Shown here piece by piece: positions 1-11,290 of a stretch of DNA of 64,000 nucleotides. A model generated the notes under the pieces. That model was not told where the DNA came from, ran no database searches, and saw nothing but the letters and a program-made list of their open reading frames with translations. Source of the stretch: Strongylocentrotus purpuratus (taxonomy: Eukaryota > Echinodermata > Echinoidea > Camarodonta > Strongylocentrotidae); the NCBI RefSeq assembly GCF_000002235.5, contig NW_022145606.1, positions 46,301,274-46,365,273 on the forward strand, given 5' to 3'. The position numbers and the translations under genes were made by a program. Position 1 is the stretch's first letter, and the number at the start of each line of letters is the position of its first letter.

Positions 1-1417
1 TATTAACATGTATATATACCCAATATTTAAAAGCTAATCATTAAGTCGCTTGTATTAGGATTGAAATGTATACCATGAACAATAAAAAATGGCACTCTTA
101 TTTTTTTTAAACTTTTCTTAAGAGATACCTCATTCTCTCTCTCTCTCTTCTCTTTGTCGTGTTCCCCAGTTTGTCCCTTTTCATTTATGATTTTCTGCCT
201 TTATTATTGGAAATTCGTGTTGCTTGTTAATTTTTGTAAATGTTTACAGTATTCTTTTATATAATTGTTGACAATGCAATAATGGACATTTTGAATGTAT
301 CAGTCTTTGGACTGATCACAAAGAGTTTTCTTTCAACAAACCTAGCCATATGAATGACTAAATGAATAAATGAATTATAAATGCCTGATAAGCAAAGAGA
401 GATAGAGGAAGGTACGGGAATCAGGGGTTGTACAGAGTAAGGCCCTAAGAAAGTTTTTACGCACAGATCCAGTAAACAATTATGGATAATGATATAAAAA
501 TAAAAGATATCCTAAATTATAAAAATGTTCTTGGAACAAAAAACAAATAAAGAAACAAAAATAGAATTATGCCTTCACCATGATAACCAAAATAAATATC
601 AATTAAACAATTTATGACAAACAATACATGTATAATACCTTGCATATTTTAAAACAAACGTTTTCGGATACATTGTAATATTTTGAGAACGATAATTTGC
701 TTACGTTGCCACTACCATGAACACTTAGAGAATCTTTTCATTATTACAAATAGCATTGGTAGGAGGCAGCTGCTCACCCCCCGTAATAGCAGGAATATGC
801 CTGGCTGTGTATTGTATCTGCAATGTATGATTTCAGTCGATTAGAATGTGTGCTACCCCCTCCCCTCGTCTTTGATTTTGATTATCTACCTACATCTGTC
901 TATAAAAAAAACCGCCATTTGCAATAATGAGCGCAACGCCTTGATACTTCGTAAGCGTTAACGTTACATAGTCTACTGTCGACGGTATTTATATGAAATC
1001 GGTCAACATTATGAGAGCATTATAATAGAGCGGAGTCTAGACCGACTATTTGATTTTAATCACATTTCTGCACAGGCTGGCAAGGCAGGGGCACTGAAAG
1101 GATTGTATCCGGGAGTTTTCAAGTTCCAACAATCGATGAACCATCATCTCATAATTGTTCGGACAAAGAGGTGCCCCATATCTCCTAATTATTAGGCAGC
1201 AAGCTACTCAAATATCCTCCTATTCAGTCAACGATTTGTTTAATATGTATTTTTATTCTGGGTATATTGGTGACTATTATAAACTGTGACAACGGAGACC
1301 AGGCAAGAGTAGATAATATTTATATGGTGCATGTATTCCATTTGACCTAATAACAATCTAACATGGCTAGGTTTTGCAAGTTTGTGAAACTCCACGTTTC
1401 ATCTGCAAAACTGAAAT
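1..1417. repeat. 3' flank of TRIM copy A (repeat-unit spacer)
   Basis: No gene is seen. The sequence is the spacer that recurs beside every TRIM copy: 1-470 matches 14,370-15,010, 34,290-34,790, 51,850-52,740 and 63,910-64,000 (including the phrase CAGTCTTTGGACTGAT), and 480-1,417 matches 8,118-9,066, 15,040-16,508, 34,800-35,854 and 52,740-57,342. The left end is cut by the window. An AATAAA on the minus strand at 1,252-1,257 is a plausible polyadenylation signal for copy A. Around 1,168-1,260 it carries degraded copies of the motif GAGGTGCCCGAATAT. Confidence 0.8.
1252..1257 (-). other. Candidate poly(A) signal for TRIM copy A
   Basis: AATAAA reads on the minus strand about 160 bases downstream of the copy A stop codon. 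It fits a short 3' untranslated region. A matching hexamer lies at 35,769-35,774, downstream of copy D. No transcript evidence is available, and the AT-rich setting makes chance occurrence possible. Confidence 0.35.
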
Positions 1418-3178
1418 TTACTCCCATGTCTCATGGAAGATGTAAAGCCTATCTTCAGTGCAGAAAGTAATCTCTCCCGTCTTGAATGCTTGCAAAGAGC
1501 AATTAGATAAATCGGTTATCTTAAAATCAGTGAGAATGTTTTTGATGTATTTGAGCTCCTTTGTGTACTGAACGATGCTCACCAGACCCTGATCACGCTT
1601 CACCCATGCAATGATAACTGAATCATCCTGACACACAGCAGGGTAAGGTTCATCACCATCTTTGCGGATGCTATGAATGATAGCACCAGACACACTGTTG
1701 ATAAGTTGTACCTGAAACTGTTGGCGGGTAAGGCATATACTCTTAACTGCAATCGCTTGGCTGCATGTCAGCGCAAACATCTGGCATGGTACAAATCCGT
1801 TACACGTTATCTCTCTAATTGCCTTCCCCCCTTTTCGCTTAAATACCTGTATTTTCTTGCAAACACTGTTACCTATGAAGATGAGCCCATCCTTGCCTAC
1901 AGTGAGACCGCCAGTAGTTGTTGCGAACCCACTATTCAATTTCTCAAACGTTACATCAAGATTTTCACAAAGCTCTGTGTACAAAGAAATTCTGTTATAA
2001 TGGTCGCGTATGACGTATCCACCATCAGGCATGAAGTGTAAGGCACTAACTTTAACAGATTTGAGAACGGTATCTTGTATGATGCCCTCAGGAGAATACG
2101 TGTATATTCCTCCCCCGTAACAACCTACAGCCATCTCATTGTTTGGTGATATTACCATCCCGCACATGGTCTTTCCAGCAGGCAGTCGAGCTTCCGTCCG
2201 CAGAACCCATTTAGACTTCGTATGTGCAGGGACCTCCCTGGTATGTGTTAGCTGGCCCAACCGGAGTTCATCCAATCCCTGACTCCTGAAGCCAATTCTT
2301 TCACCTTCCTCAGCGGTTCTTCTGGGCAGTTCCTCATCTGGCCTAATCTGGTACAGAAGCTCTTCCAACTGTTGACACATCGATTTATGAAAGATCAGAC
2401 CTTCTGTCTGGAGAGGAAAAGTAACACCATCCTTAACCAAGTCCAAAACCTTCTTGATCTCGTCTATATGCTTACGAATCGGCTTCGCCACGTCTCCCAA
2501 TGTAGTCTTAAGTTTCCCTAGCTTGTGTCCGATTTCATTTTTCAACACCCTCTTTCTTTCCTTTAATTTCTCAACTAATTTCTCAAAAGTCGCATCTATT
2601 TCGCAATTGAGATGTTCCCGTACGTTGTTCAGCCTTTTACGCTGGTCTTCGATGAAAGTGAAATACTTGTCAACGTTGCGTATCTTTGCATCCGCTTTAA
2701 ATGCAAGTTTCTTGACGTGATTCTTTTGCTCAGTTTCATATTCGCCTGCTTCCATGATAGTGTGAGCATCCTTTGCATGCTCTGATATACCACACTTGCT
2801 GCAGACTAACTTGTTACAGTTGAGACAAAAACATTCTTCATCGTAGTTCGGATGTTTTCGGCATTTGTTCCATTTTCTTTGCAATGATTCGTTTTCTTGA
2901 TTAAAGTTGGTACGAGCCTGGCCCTCGGTCTCAACAACTTCAACAAGTGATCTGACTGTTATGTTTGTTTGCAGTCTACCCACGTCTCCACCAGGAACCA
3001 AAGTCTCCTCCCTGCACGTAGGACACAACAGCTCTCCACGGGACTCCAGGAGAGTCTCAAGACAACCCTTGCAGAAGGTATGGGAGCAGGTCAGGATCTT
3101 TGGTTCCATGAAGAAGCTCAGGCATACAGGACACTCCAGGTTCTTATGGAAAGCCTCATGCTTCAAGGAAGTAGCCAT
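1418..3178 (-). CDS. TRIM-type RING/B-box/coiled-coil/propeller protein, copy A (intact)
   Basis: Predicted E3 ubiquitin ligase of the tripartite-motif family, 586 residues in one exon. Residues 16-55 form a C3HC4 RING (C16, C19, C31, H33, C36, C39, C52, C55). Residues 106-139 form a B-box type 2 (C106, H109, C118, C121, C126, C129, H134, H139). Residues of about 145-290 are charged and heptad-like, as in a coiled coil. Residues of about 320-586 have repeated short strands such as GGLTVGKDGLIFIG, as in the NHL-like beta-propellers of invertebrate TRIM2/3/56-like proteins. The frame can be read six codons further upstream from a GTG, but the ATG before ATSLKHEAF is conserved in copies A-D and lies just inside the exon. 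All zinc ligands are present and the frame is unbroken, so it is probably functional. The family (RING plus B-box) is known for ubiquitin transfer and often for innate immunity; substrate and role here are unknown. Confidence 0.9.
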   Translation of the reverse strand: MATSLKHEAFHKNLECPVCLSFFMEPKILTCSHTFCKGCLETLLESRGELLCPTCREETLVPGGDVGRLQTNITVRSLVEVVETEGQARTNFNQENESLQRKWNKCRKHPNYDEECFCLNCNKLVCSKCGISEHAKDAHTIMEAGEYETEQKNHVKKLAFKADAKIRNVDKYFTFIEDQRKRLNNVREHLNCEIDATFEKLVEKLKERKRVLKNEIGHKLGKLKTTLGDVAKPIRKHIDEIKKVLDLVKDGVTFPLQTEGLIFHKSMCQQLEELLYQIRPDEELPRRTAEEGERIGFRSQGLDELRLGQLTHTREVPAHTKSKWVLRTEARLPAGKTMCGMVISPNNEMAVGCYGGGIYTYSPEGIIQDTVLKSVKVSALHFMPDGGYVIRDHYNRISLYTELCENLDVTFEKLNSGFATTTGGLTVGKDGLIFIGNSVCKKIQVFKRKGGKAIREITCNGFVPCQMFALTCSQAIAVKSICLTRQQFQVQLINSVSGAIIHSIRKDGDEPYPAVCQDDSVIIAWVKRDQGLVSIVQYTKELKYIKNILTDFKITDLSNCSLQAFKTGEITFCTEDRLYIFHETWE

Positions 3179-3200
3179 CTTTGACGACTCAAGCACACGA

Positions 3201-3216
3201 CCTGAGGAAAAAGAAC
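3201..3216 (-). other. Splice acceptor before TRIM copy A
   Basis: On the minus strand a pyrimidine tract TTCTTTTTCCTCAG ends at 3,202, and the coding ATG follows 23 bases later. The same CCTCAG/GTCGTGTGCTTGA junction is found before copies B, C and E, and a slightly changed form (ACTCAG/GTCCTGTGC) before D. It implies a separate 5' untranslated exon, which I could not locate. Extending these reading frames upstream, as happens for C and D, would read through intron. Confidence 0.7.
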
Positions 3217-4620
3217 ATAATTGTGAATTAATTGGCCAACTCAGTCAAAAGTGTGGAATATTTTGTAAATACTTAGCTGGCTATTATTGCACTGAAAACT
3301 GTCAAACATAATGCATTCCGTGATTATTAGGGCCTACCTGGTACAACATAATGAAATCACTGTACGCTTCTTCTTTAGCACTTACGTTATGAAGTAGCTC
3401 TAACTGCGACTATCCTTTCAGTAAGTGTCATATCATAAAGCCTGGGAAATATCGCGTTTGGTATTGTGTTGATTGCACACGTTTCAAGGTTGAAATCACA
3501 GACATTGAATAAAAACCTTTATTTCACAGCGTATGACATATTCTAAATCAATACTTACGAAAATGCGTCAAATTCTATACATGCTCTAGTTCTGTAGGAG
3601 GGGCGCAATTGAATATATATTCCACCATTGCATATAATATTGAAAAATTGCAATATTCTGAAAAACTTTTTAGTTATTAGTTTTTTAAAAACTGTTTGGG
3701 TATAAATGGTTGACATAAAGTTCAAATCTAGTTTGTTCGACGCGGACATGTTTTATGTAATAGTTGGTAAAGTTTGGTCAAGGCACAATAGGGCCTACCC
3801 GATCACTACTAACAAAACTAGTTAACAATGTTGTATACAGTAATAACAGGTATGATGTTTGCTGCAAAAACTCACATCTCCTTGGTAATACCTGTTGTTT
3901 GTCAAATTATTGAAAAATTGTGTCGGGAGATCAGATTTGCGTCTTTGATGACTTTTTATTTTAATAACGTGTTTATACAAATGTTGTCGATTCTTATTGT
4001 CGTTTGTGTACTCCAAAGAGCACTTGGTCAACTCAGTCGCCGGTCAAACCACCTCCCTGCAGGTGTGCCTGCCTGATAAATGAGACAAAGGATGAAAAAA
4101 AGCTTCCTAATATACAAATGAGTTTCACAAATATCTATATAAATTCTGATCATTGATTTCCTTTGGATTATACATGTTTACGTGGTCAAGAACATCACAT
4201 ACCTGTAGAAATGCCCGCCTTCCTCAATATAATTATGCCCAAGGAAAGGGTAGGGTAATAAGCCCTACAGCTAGTGTTGTTTATTGAATATCCTATATGT
4301 AAACGATGAAATGAAGTTTTCTAATAAACAAATGAGTTTCACAAGTATCAATATAAATTCTTATCATTGATTTCCTTTGGAGCTTTCCGGAGTTAGGGCA
4401 AATGAAGCTTCCTAATATACAAATGGGTTACACAAATATCAATTCAACTTTGTTTATACGCACGCCTACCTCTACATACGCCCGAGGAGAGGGGAGGGTA
4501 ATAAGCCATACAGCTAGTGTTGTAATTATATATACTAGAGGTAACGGGTGGGACAGGAATGGAACAAATGGTGAAGCGTGGGGAAAGATGAAGGAAAGGA
4601 AGAAAGAACGTGATATAGTA
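3217..4620. repeat. 5' flank of copy A and local duplications
   Basis: No gene is seen. 3,217-3,430 is the 5' flank shared with the other TRIM copies. 3,450-4,010 repeats at 5,570-6,020, 24,950-25,390 and 59,890-60,370 (shared text: AACGTTTCAAGGTTG, then GGCCTACCCGATCACTAC). 4,095-4,560 holds a local duplication: a block beginning GAAGCTTCCTAATATACAAA occurs at about 4,100, 4,314 and 4,403, and one with GGGTAATAAGCC at about 4,250 and 4,497. Confidence 0.7.
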
Positions 4621-7600
4621 TAAGGAGATAGTTGGCTCGAAAATGATCTTCCAATATTATGTTATTATGACAATGCACCTCTAACATTGAGTATTACACC
4701 TTAATCAGAAACTGACTCTAAGTGTTTATTGTTCGTAAGCATCCATGTTACAATGGTTTTTATATTATCGTTATCTTTACCATATTCATATTCTTTTAAC
4801 TAGGTAAAACGTCAGTATCGATAATTATGGAAGAAAAGACATTCAATATTCGTTTTATGTATTAAACTACTTAGTGTTAAATAGGATCAGTAAGAGAAAG
4901 TATAAAGATGAAAAGAGTATCTCCATCATTACATGGTACTCTGAGATGTTTTTTTTAACCTTCACAAACTGCTTACTAGCATACATAGGTTTCCTTGATC
5001 CTCTATTTATATGCTTATTGATTATTGTATGATATAATTAGTTATTGAGTTTTATTTTGAGTTTGAGTTTGAAGTTTATTATCCAAAACAGAAAGGACAT
5101 CAATATAACAACAACATGTGAATGGTTAACACTGAAAGGATCAATGGGACCAGAAAATAGCATTTATTGCTAATCGTGTCTGGTACTTATTTTCACTTAA
5201 GTCGTAAAAGACCACAAAAAGACAAATGTGGGGGTCCTTTGTTGAGTGAATTTAATTCTTTTTAACAAACAGAGTTGAAAATGATAGTAGTTTCAAGATC
5301 TTTGCTTATATATACGCTCTCAAAATTGATACTTAAAGCATTAATGACAGTGATGATGATAATGATGGTAATAGTGATATCAATATAGATAGTAATAACT
5401 GCTGGAGTGATGAAGTAACAGCCATGAAACAGTGTTACTTGATATTATCAAATAAAGTTGATAGTCAGGTTTGGGGCTTGCAGATAAGAGAGGCATGTGT
5501 GGGTTATTAAGTAAGCAAAATTATTCTGCCGGTATTGTGTTTTTGGTATGCCTGTGAAAATAGAGCGTTGGGTATTGTATTAAATACAAACGTTTCAAGG
5601 TTGTAATCACAGACACTGAATATATACATTTATTTCACAGCGTATAACATATTCTCAATCAACATGTACGGAAATATGTGGAGCTCTATGCATGCTTTAG
5701 TTCTGTTTGAGGGGCGTCATTAGATACATATATATGCTGGAAACTCCTGGATAGGTATTTTTAGTTAATAGTTTCAAACAACAGACTGAGTATAAAGGGT
5801 CGACATAAAGTTCAATCAAGGCACAATAATGCCTACCCGATCACTACTAAACATACACAGTTGGCAAGTTATTCATCAGTACAGTAATAACGGGTAGATG
5901 GTAGCTGTAAAAACCCACATCTCCCTGGTAATACCTATTGTTGTAGGTCAAATCATGGACCTACTACGAAGTCAATGGTCAAATTATCTAACATTTGCTT
6001 TGGGGTGATCGGATCTGTGTCTTTGATGTAGTGTACAGCAGAGAAGAAAGGAATTGAAGATAGGAGTGGAAGATAAAAGCCATATGAGAAAAGAAACAGA
6101 GAGAGAGAGAGAGAGTTTCTATTTTTTTTATTTTTTAATGCAACTTTTTGTCCTACTCTAAAGGGTCAATAATTTAATGGAAACCGAAGGTTAGAAACCA
6201 CGAGAGTGTGTAATTTTAGAATCTTTCTTCCTCGCTCGCAACACTTATAAATAAGAAGATTTCAGGCAGCCAAGTGCCTGAATACCTCCATATGTGGGCA
6301 AAGAGGTGCCCGAATATTCTTCCAATTCACAGCGAGGTATGCAAATATATTTCATATCTTTTATATTAAAATTATATTTGGGCAATGAGATGGCCGAATA
6401 TCCTTATATTCGTGTATCGAGGTGACTGAATAATGATATGAATTGTTGTATTTATGTACTTCTTGGCGAGGTGCCCGCATACATTATTGTTTGTATTATC
6501 AAGTGTGTTGATTACAGATTTTGCTTTACACTATTAAAATGTGATTTTCTTTTTAGAATCAAATGTGCCCCTACGTGTATACATGGTAAATGGTGAGTGT
6601 CAGAGTGATGCAAAGTGAACGTTCTATGATGACTTTGGAAATGACGTGACGCGACGTTTTTTTTTTGTTTTTTGTTTGTTTAAGGGGTGAAGTAACAAAA
6701 CAAAAAACACAGATTGAAAAACACTGATCTAATGTCATCTTCCTCTTTCTGGTAACTCTTCGTTAGGATCTATACATGACTATAATGCGATTATAAACAT
6801 TGAATTAAAGAGCACTCCAATCTTGTTGTAATAAGTTCAGAATCAGATTAGCAAAACATGAAATAAAACGGACCAATAATGAGACAGTGGTACATGTTTG
6901 ACAAATGCGATCACTAAAGCTATGCAAATCTCAAGTTGGTTATTTGGTCAGTGGATTGTGACGTATTGTTGGCTTTTCTTCAAACCTGAAAGTCCCTTCT
7001 CCCTTGGGGCACTTCTCGAAATATATTATGGATAGCTTAATATCGTATGTCCTCTAGAAAGAAAAGGCCCTCTCGAGTCATACATTTTGAAAAAAAACAT
7101 AAACATTTTAGATAGTTTTTTGTTGTTGGAAAAAATGGGAAGTCATCACAGTGATCGATGTAGTCAGTCTGAAGTTCCCCTACTATACAACTAGAGTAAC
7201 ATAGTTTAGAAACTTGTTGTGTGTTTCAGGAAATTGTGTAATCGATCATCATGTGGTTCACTTAATTCATTTCTTCCTATAGATTGACTCCTTATTTCAC
7301 TTTTCCTATCATTTGGGATAGTAGATATAAGCGAATTATATACCATAATAGGTTCATAACAATATTTCAAGTAATTTCGTCGGGTCGTCGTCGAACAAGT
7401 GTCTACCCAAGCTTCGATTGCGTTTGCGCTAAATTTACGAAGATTGATTTTGTTCTTTTATTTATATATATTGCGCCCTCTTTCATTTGAAACTTACAGA
7501 TGATGATAAATCTTGCCATAATATATAATTAACACTCTTGGAAAAAAAATACTTTTCTTTTGTTTTCATCATTATTTTTTCTTTCATTCTCCATCAAGAG

Positions 7601-7640
7601 TATTTGAGACAGGGGCTAGAAGGCTGCAGCGCCCTGATAC
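4621..7640. repeat. Upstream repeat block, copy 1
   Basis: No gene is seen. This block of about 3 kb recurs at 22,480-29,400 (split by three insertions) and partly at 59,340-60,538; its stretch 6,730-7,090 also recurs at 49,370-49,740. At 5,041-5,085 a TTTGAGTTTGAGTTTGAAG run resembles the short tandem tail that ends many CR1/L2-type LINEs, here reading on the minus strand. 6,269-6,490 holds about six degenerate copies of a motif near GAGGTGCCCGAATAT. The block ends near 7,640, where the match to 29,312-29,400 stops. Confidence 0.7.
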
Positions 7641-7760
7641 TTTTGAACAGAGACAACGGGATCGATATCCCCGAATTTTGGATGCGCACGATACGCCGCC
7701 ATGACACTCGCCGTCCTGCCAGCCAACAACGGTCGATTCCATTCAGCAGACGGCCCGAGC

Positions 7761-7957
7761 CAGCGGCCCGTTGATTGGTTGAGTACCGTATGCGTCGGCC
7801 AATAGGCCTGGTGCATCAGCCGAACCAGCGGCCGAACCAGCGGCCTTGGTGATTGGTCGATCACCGTGTGCGTCGACCAATAGGCATTGGGCGTCATTGT
7901 TCCAATTATCGATCGAATTATAGACCGCTCCGCCGGTCCTCCCGTAAAGTATAAAAG
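7761..7957 (+). promoter_or_regulatory. Core promoter: duplicated CCAAT pairs plus TATA box
   Basis: TATAAAAG stands at 7,950-7,957. Upstream is a direct duplication with a 77-bp step (starts 7,761 and 7,838, both CAGCGGCC). Each repeat contains an inverted pair of CCAAT boxes: ATTGG at 7,774-7,778 with CCAAT at 7,799-7,803, and ATTGG at 7,852-7,856 with CCAAT at 7,877-7,881. The 24-25 base spacing inside the pairs is preserved. Transcription would start near 7,980, just before the folded motif. Confidence 0.55.
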
Positions 7958-7981
7958 ACCCTTGCTTACAATAGTTTTTAT

Positions 7982-8020
7982 CACCTGACGAAGTATCGCA
8001 GTAGCATACGAAACGTCGTG
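7982..8020 (+). ncRNA. Structured RNA motif (CTGACGA-stem-GAAAC), site 1
   Basis: An outer stem CAC..GACG / CGTCGTG with a CT bulge encloses an inner 4-bp stem (GTAT 7,993-7,996 with ATAC 8,006-8,009) and the conserved strands CTGACGA (7,985-7,991) and GAAAC (8,010-8,014). It resembles a hammerhead core but has one extra base after CTGACGA and lacks a proper third stem, so I do not call it a ribozyme. The same architecture occurs at 24,243-24,281. Confidence 0.4.
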
Positions 8021-8117
8021 ATCTTTTAGATTCCTTATTGACCACATTGCGAGACAAACGAATATCACTAGCGATATTATTTTCGATACTATATCCGCAA
8101 TGAGTAATATATTTAGC

Positions 8118-9066
8118 ATTAATGGATAATTATATAAAAATAAACGATGTCCTTAATTATAAAATAATGTCCTTGGAACAAAAAAGAACAGAAACAAAAA
8201 CAGAAGTATGCCTTCACCATGAAAACCAATATATGAAATAAGTTAACAATCTTAGACAAATTACATATCTATAATACCTTGCATTATTTAGAAACAAACT
8301 TTTTCGGATACATTGTAATAATAATTTTGAGAACAATTACTTGCTTACGTTGCCACTATACCATGAACACATAGAGAATCTTGTCAGTATCACAAATAGC
8401 ATTGGAAGGAGGCAGCTGGTCATCCCCCATTATAGCGGTAATGCATGACTGTGTATTATATTTACAATGTATGCTTTCAGTCGATTAGAAGGTGTGCTAC
8501 CCCTCCCCTCGTCTTTGAGTTGAATTATCTACCTTCATCTGTCTATAAAAAAAAACCGCCATTTGCAATAATGAGAGCAACGCCTTCATACCTCATAATC
8601 GTAAACGTTACATAGTCTACTGCTGACGGCATAATGAAATCGTCCAACATTATGAGAGCATTATAATAGAGCTGAGTCTAGACCGACTATTTGATTTACA
8701 TTACATTTCTGCACGGGCTTGCAAGGCAGGGGCACTGAAAGGACTGCCTCCGGGAGTTTTAAAGTTCCAACATTCGATAAACCTTCATCTCATAATTATT
8801 CGGGCAAAGAGGTGCCCAATATATCCTAATTATTGGGCAGCAAGGTACCCCAATGTCCTCCTAGACAACGACGTGCCTGAATGTATATTTTTATCTGGTA
8901 TATGTTGGTGACTATTATGAGCTGTGACAACTAAAAACAGGCAAGAATAGATAATATATGTATGGCGCGTTTATTCCATTTGACCGAATAACGATCTAAA
9001 GTGGTTGGATTTGTAAGTTTGTTAAACTCCACGTTTCATCTGCAAAACTGAAATTTACTCCCATGT
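8118..9066. repeat. 3' flank of TRIM copy B
   Basis: Homologous to 480-1,417 throughout and contains no gene. The upstream part of the repeat unit (the homologue of 1-470) is missing here, replaced by the insertion at 7,641-8,117. A TTTATT near 8,966 could be the minus-strand polyadenylation signal of copy B. Confidence 0.75.
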
Positions 9067-10225
9067 CTAATGGAAGATGTAGAGCCTATCATGAGTGCAG
9101 AGAGCAATCTCCCCCGTCTTGAATGCTTGCACAAATCCGTAAAATGATTTCGTTATCTTGAAATCAATGAGAATGTTTTTGATGTATTTGAGCTCCTTTG
9201 TGTACTGAACAATGCTCAGCAGACCCTGATCACGCTTAATCCATGCAATGATAACTGAATCATCCTGACACACAGCAAGGTAAGGGGTATAATCATATTT
9301 GCGGATGCTTTGAATGATAGCACCAGACATATCGTTGATCACTTGTACCTGATTCTCACAGGTCCACCTACATATTCTTAACGACAATTGCTTGACTGGA
9401 TGTCATCGCAAACATCTCCCATGGTACAAATCCGTCACACGTGATCTCTCTTATCGCCTTCCCCCCTTCTGGCTTAAATACCTGTATTGTACCGCATGCA
9501 TTGTAACCTATGAAGATCAGCCCATCCTTGTCTACAGTGAGACCGCCATATAAACCTTCTGTAACATCCATTGTCTCAAACGTTGCATGAAGCTTGTCAC
9601 AAAGCTCTGTGTACAAGGAATTTCTGTTATTAGTGTCGCGTATGATGAATCCGCCATCAGGTATGAAGTGTAAGCAGATAGACGGGATTAAGAAGACATA
9701 TTTCAGAACAGCTTCTTGTATGATACCCTCAGAAGAATATATGAATATTCCTCCGTTTGGACAACCAACAGCCAACTCATTGATTGGTGATATTGCCATC
9801 GCGCTCAAGCTCTTTCCAGCAGGCAGTGGAGCTTCCGTGCGCAGAACCCATTTAGACTTCTTTTGTCTTAGCTGGCCCAACTGGAGTCCATCCGATCCCT
9901 GACTCCTGAAGCCAATTCTTTGAACTTCTTCAGCAGTTGTTCTGGGCAGCTCCTCATCTGGCCCAATCCGGTTTAGAGGTTCTTTCAGCTGTTGACACAT
10001 CGCTTTATGTGAGGTTAGAGCCTCTGTCTGGAGAGGAAAATTAAGACCCTTCTTAACCAAGTCCATGACCTTCTTAATCCCGTCTATCTGCTTACGAATC
10101 GACTTATCAATGTCTCCCAATGAAGTCTTAAGTTTTCCTAGCTTGTGCCCAATTTCATTTTTCAACACCGTCTTTCTTTCCTTCAATTTCTCAACTGATT
10201 CCTCAAAATCCGCATCTTTTACGCA

Positions 10226-10620
10226 TCTGGACCAGACGGGGTAACGTATGACGCACTAAAGGCATACGGGAACTACAATCTATACCTGTTAATAATATTT
10301 AACACATGGCCAGTTATGAGAAAGGTCCCTTTGGAAGCCAAGACCTATAGATCGATCCTTATACCTAAGGGAAAGGGGGACCCGATGGACATAAATAGTT
10401 ATCGTCCATTGACCCTTGCCAATGTAATAAGCAGGCTTTACTCTAAGATCCTGACTAAGCGGCTGGACGGGGGCGGTGCATGATTGTCCTAGGCAAAGGG
10501 GATTCAGACAGAAAGCAAGTATCGATGATAATACAATCATCCTAAGGGAACTTATCTCGAAATCAAAGAAGAATGAGGAATGCCTAGCAGTAGTTCTTCT
10601 TGACTTACCCAAGACCACAA
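10226..10620 (+). mobile_element. LINE reverse-transcriptase fragment inside TRIM copy B
   Basis: The plus strand encodes the N-terminal part of a non-LTR reverse transcriptase: SGPDGVTYDALK from 10,226, then ILIPKGKGDP and INSYRPLTLANV, and after a frame change near 10,480 RQRGFRQ, ILRELI and AVVLLDL. The motif set (GPDG, IPKGKGDP, SYRPLT, ending before the catalytic domain) fits site-specific or R2/NeSL-like LINEs better than Jockey or RTE, but the clade call is weak. The YxDD core, endonuclease and tail are absent, so it is a short dead fragment on the strand opposite to the host gene. Confidence 0.75.
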
Positions 10621-11290
10621 AACCCAATTTCTTTTCATCTCTCCCCATACTAACAAATAGAGATTAAACATGGCACTCTTATGAGAAAACAAACAGCTGC
10701 ACTATATGTCAAGAAAGCCGAGAGATGATAGAATCAAAAGTCCACTACCAAGTCTGACCGCCATTCTGGACTCTGATGATATGGGGATAAATGAGCAAAT
10801 TCTACCGGTATTTAGAGTATAGGATAGGGATCCGCCATCAAGTGCCTCATATGCTTCCTATTTCAAAAATCAGGTAAGGGTTTTTCTCTACCACATAGCA
10901 GGTTTCTTCTTGACTCATAACAATGGGAGCACAGATGGTCAGTCTATTCCGAGCTGGAGTACGTACAGCCGTACGTACGGCACTGTCTGGTGTCCTCTTT
11001 TACGCCCGTCAGGGGTACGCGTCTTCCCCTCACGTGAGTGGCGTAGGGGTTAGCGTGGGAACGGATTTCTTGATTTCTGTCGTCGATGTGGAGTCTCTGG
11101 ATGGGTACTGTTCTTTGGAACTGAGACGATTGGGTCTATGCTTGATAGCGCTGTGCAGCATGTACTGGCTGCGGACTGTAGGTCCCTCCTTGACGTTTGG
11201 CCGTGGGATTGTAGGACGTACTACTACTGACCCGCTCCATGGCAGGACTTCCTGGGTTACTACCCGTTGCAGTGACGTACTGCATCTGCA
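10621..11290. other. Rest of the insert in TRIM copy B, unrecognised
   Basis: This part of the insert is not TRIM sequence and has no homologue elsewhere in the window. On the minus strand a frame of about 50 codons at the right end reads MQYVTATGSNPGSPAMERVS and continues rich in S, T, P and Q up to TYSPQPVHAAQRYQA. On the plus strand ACGTACAGCCGTACGTACGG near 10,961-10,980 is nearly self-complementary. It could be another LINE part, filler picked up during repair, or an unrelated element. Confidence 0.35.

Larger units (their letters stand above)
7641..8117 (+). mobile_element. Promoter-bearing insertion of unknown family
   Basis: This GC-richer stretch of about 480 bases is absent from the sister sequence at 29,390-29,460 and separates an upstream repeat block from the 3' flank of copy B. 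It carries a 77-bp direct duplication, a TATA box and a folded motif, each listed separately. Such a promoter followed by a structured leader resembles the end repeat of a retroelement; a Penelope-like end repeat is one possibility, but no coding part is attached. A long minus-strand open frame across it looks like a by-product of composition. Confidence 0.4.

Noticed and set aside
7985-8014. Canonical hammerhead ribozyme
   Set aside because: There is one extra base between CTGACGA and the inner stem, and the flanking strands pair with each other rather than forming separate stems I and III.
7616-8119. 167-codon minus-strand frame over the promoter-like insertion
   Set aside because: It crosses the edges of the insertion and has no domain; the TATA/CCAAT layout explains the region better.
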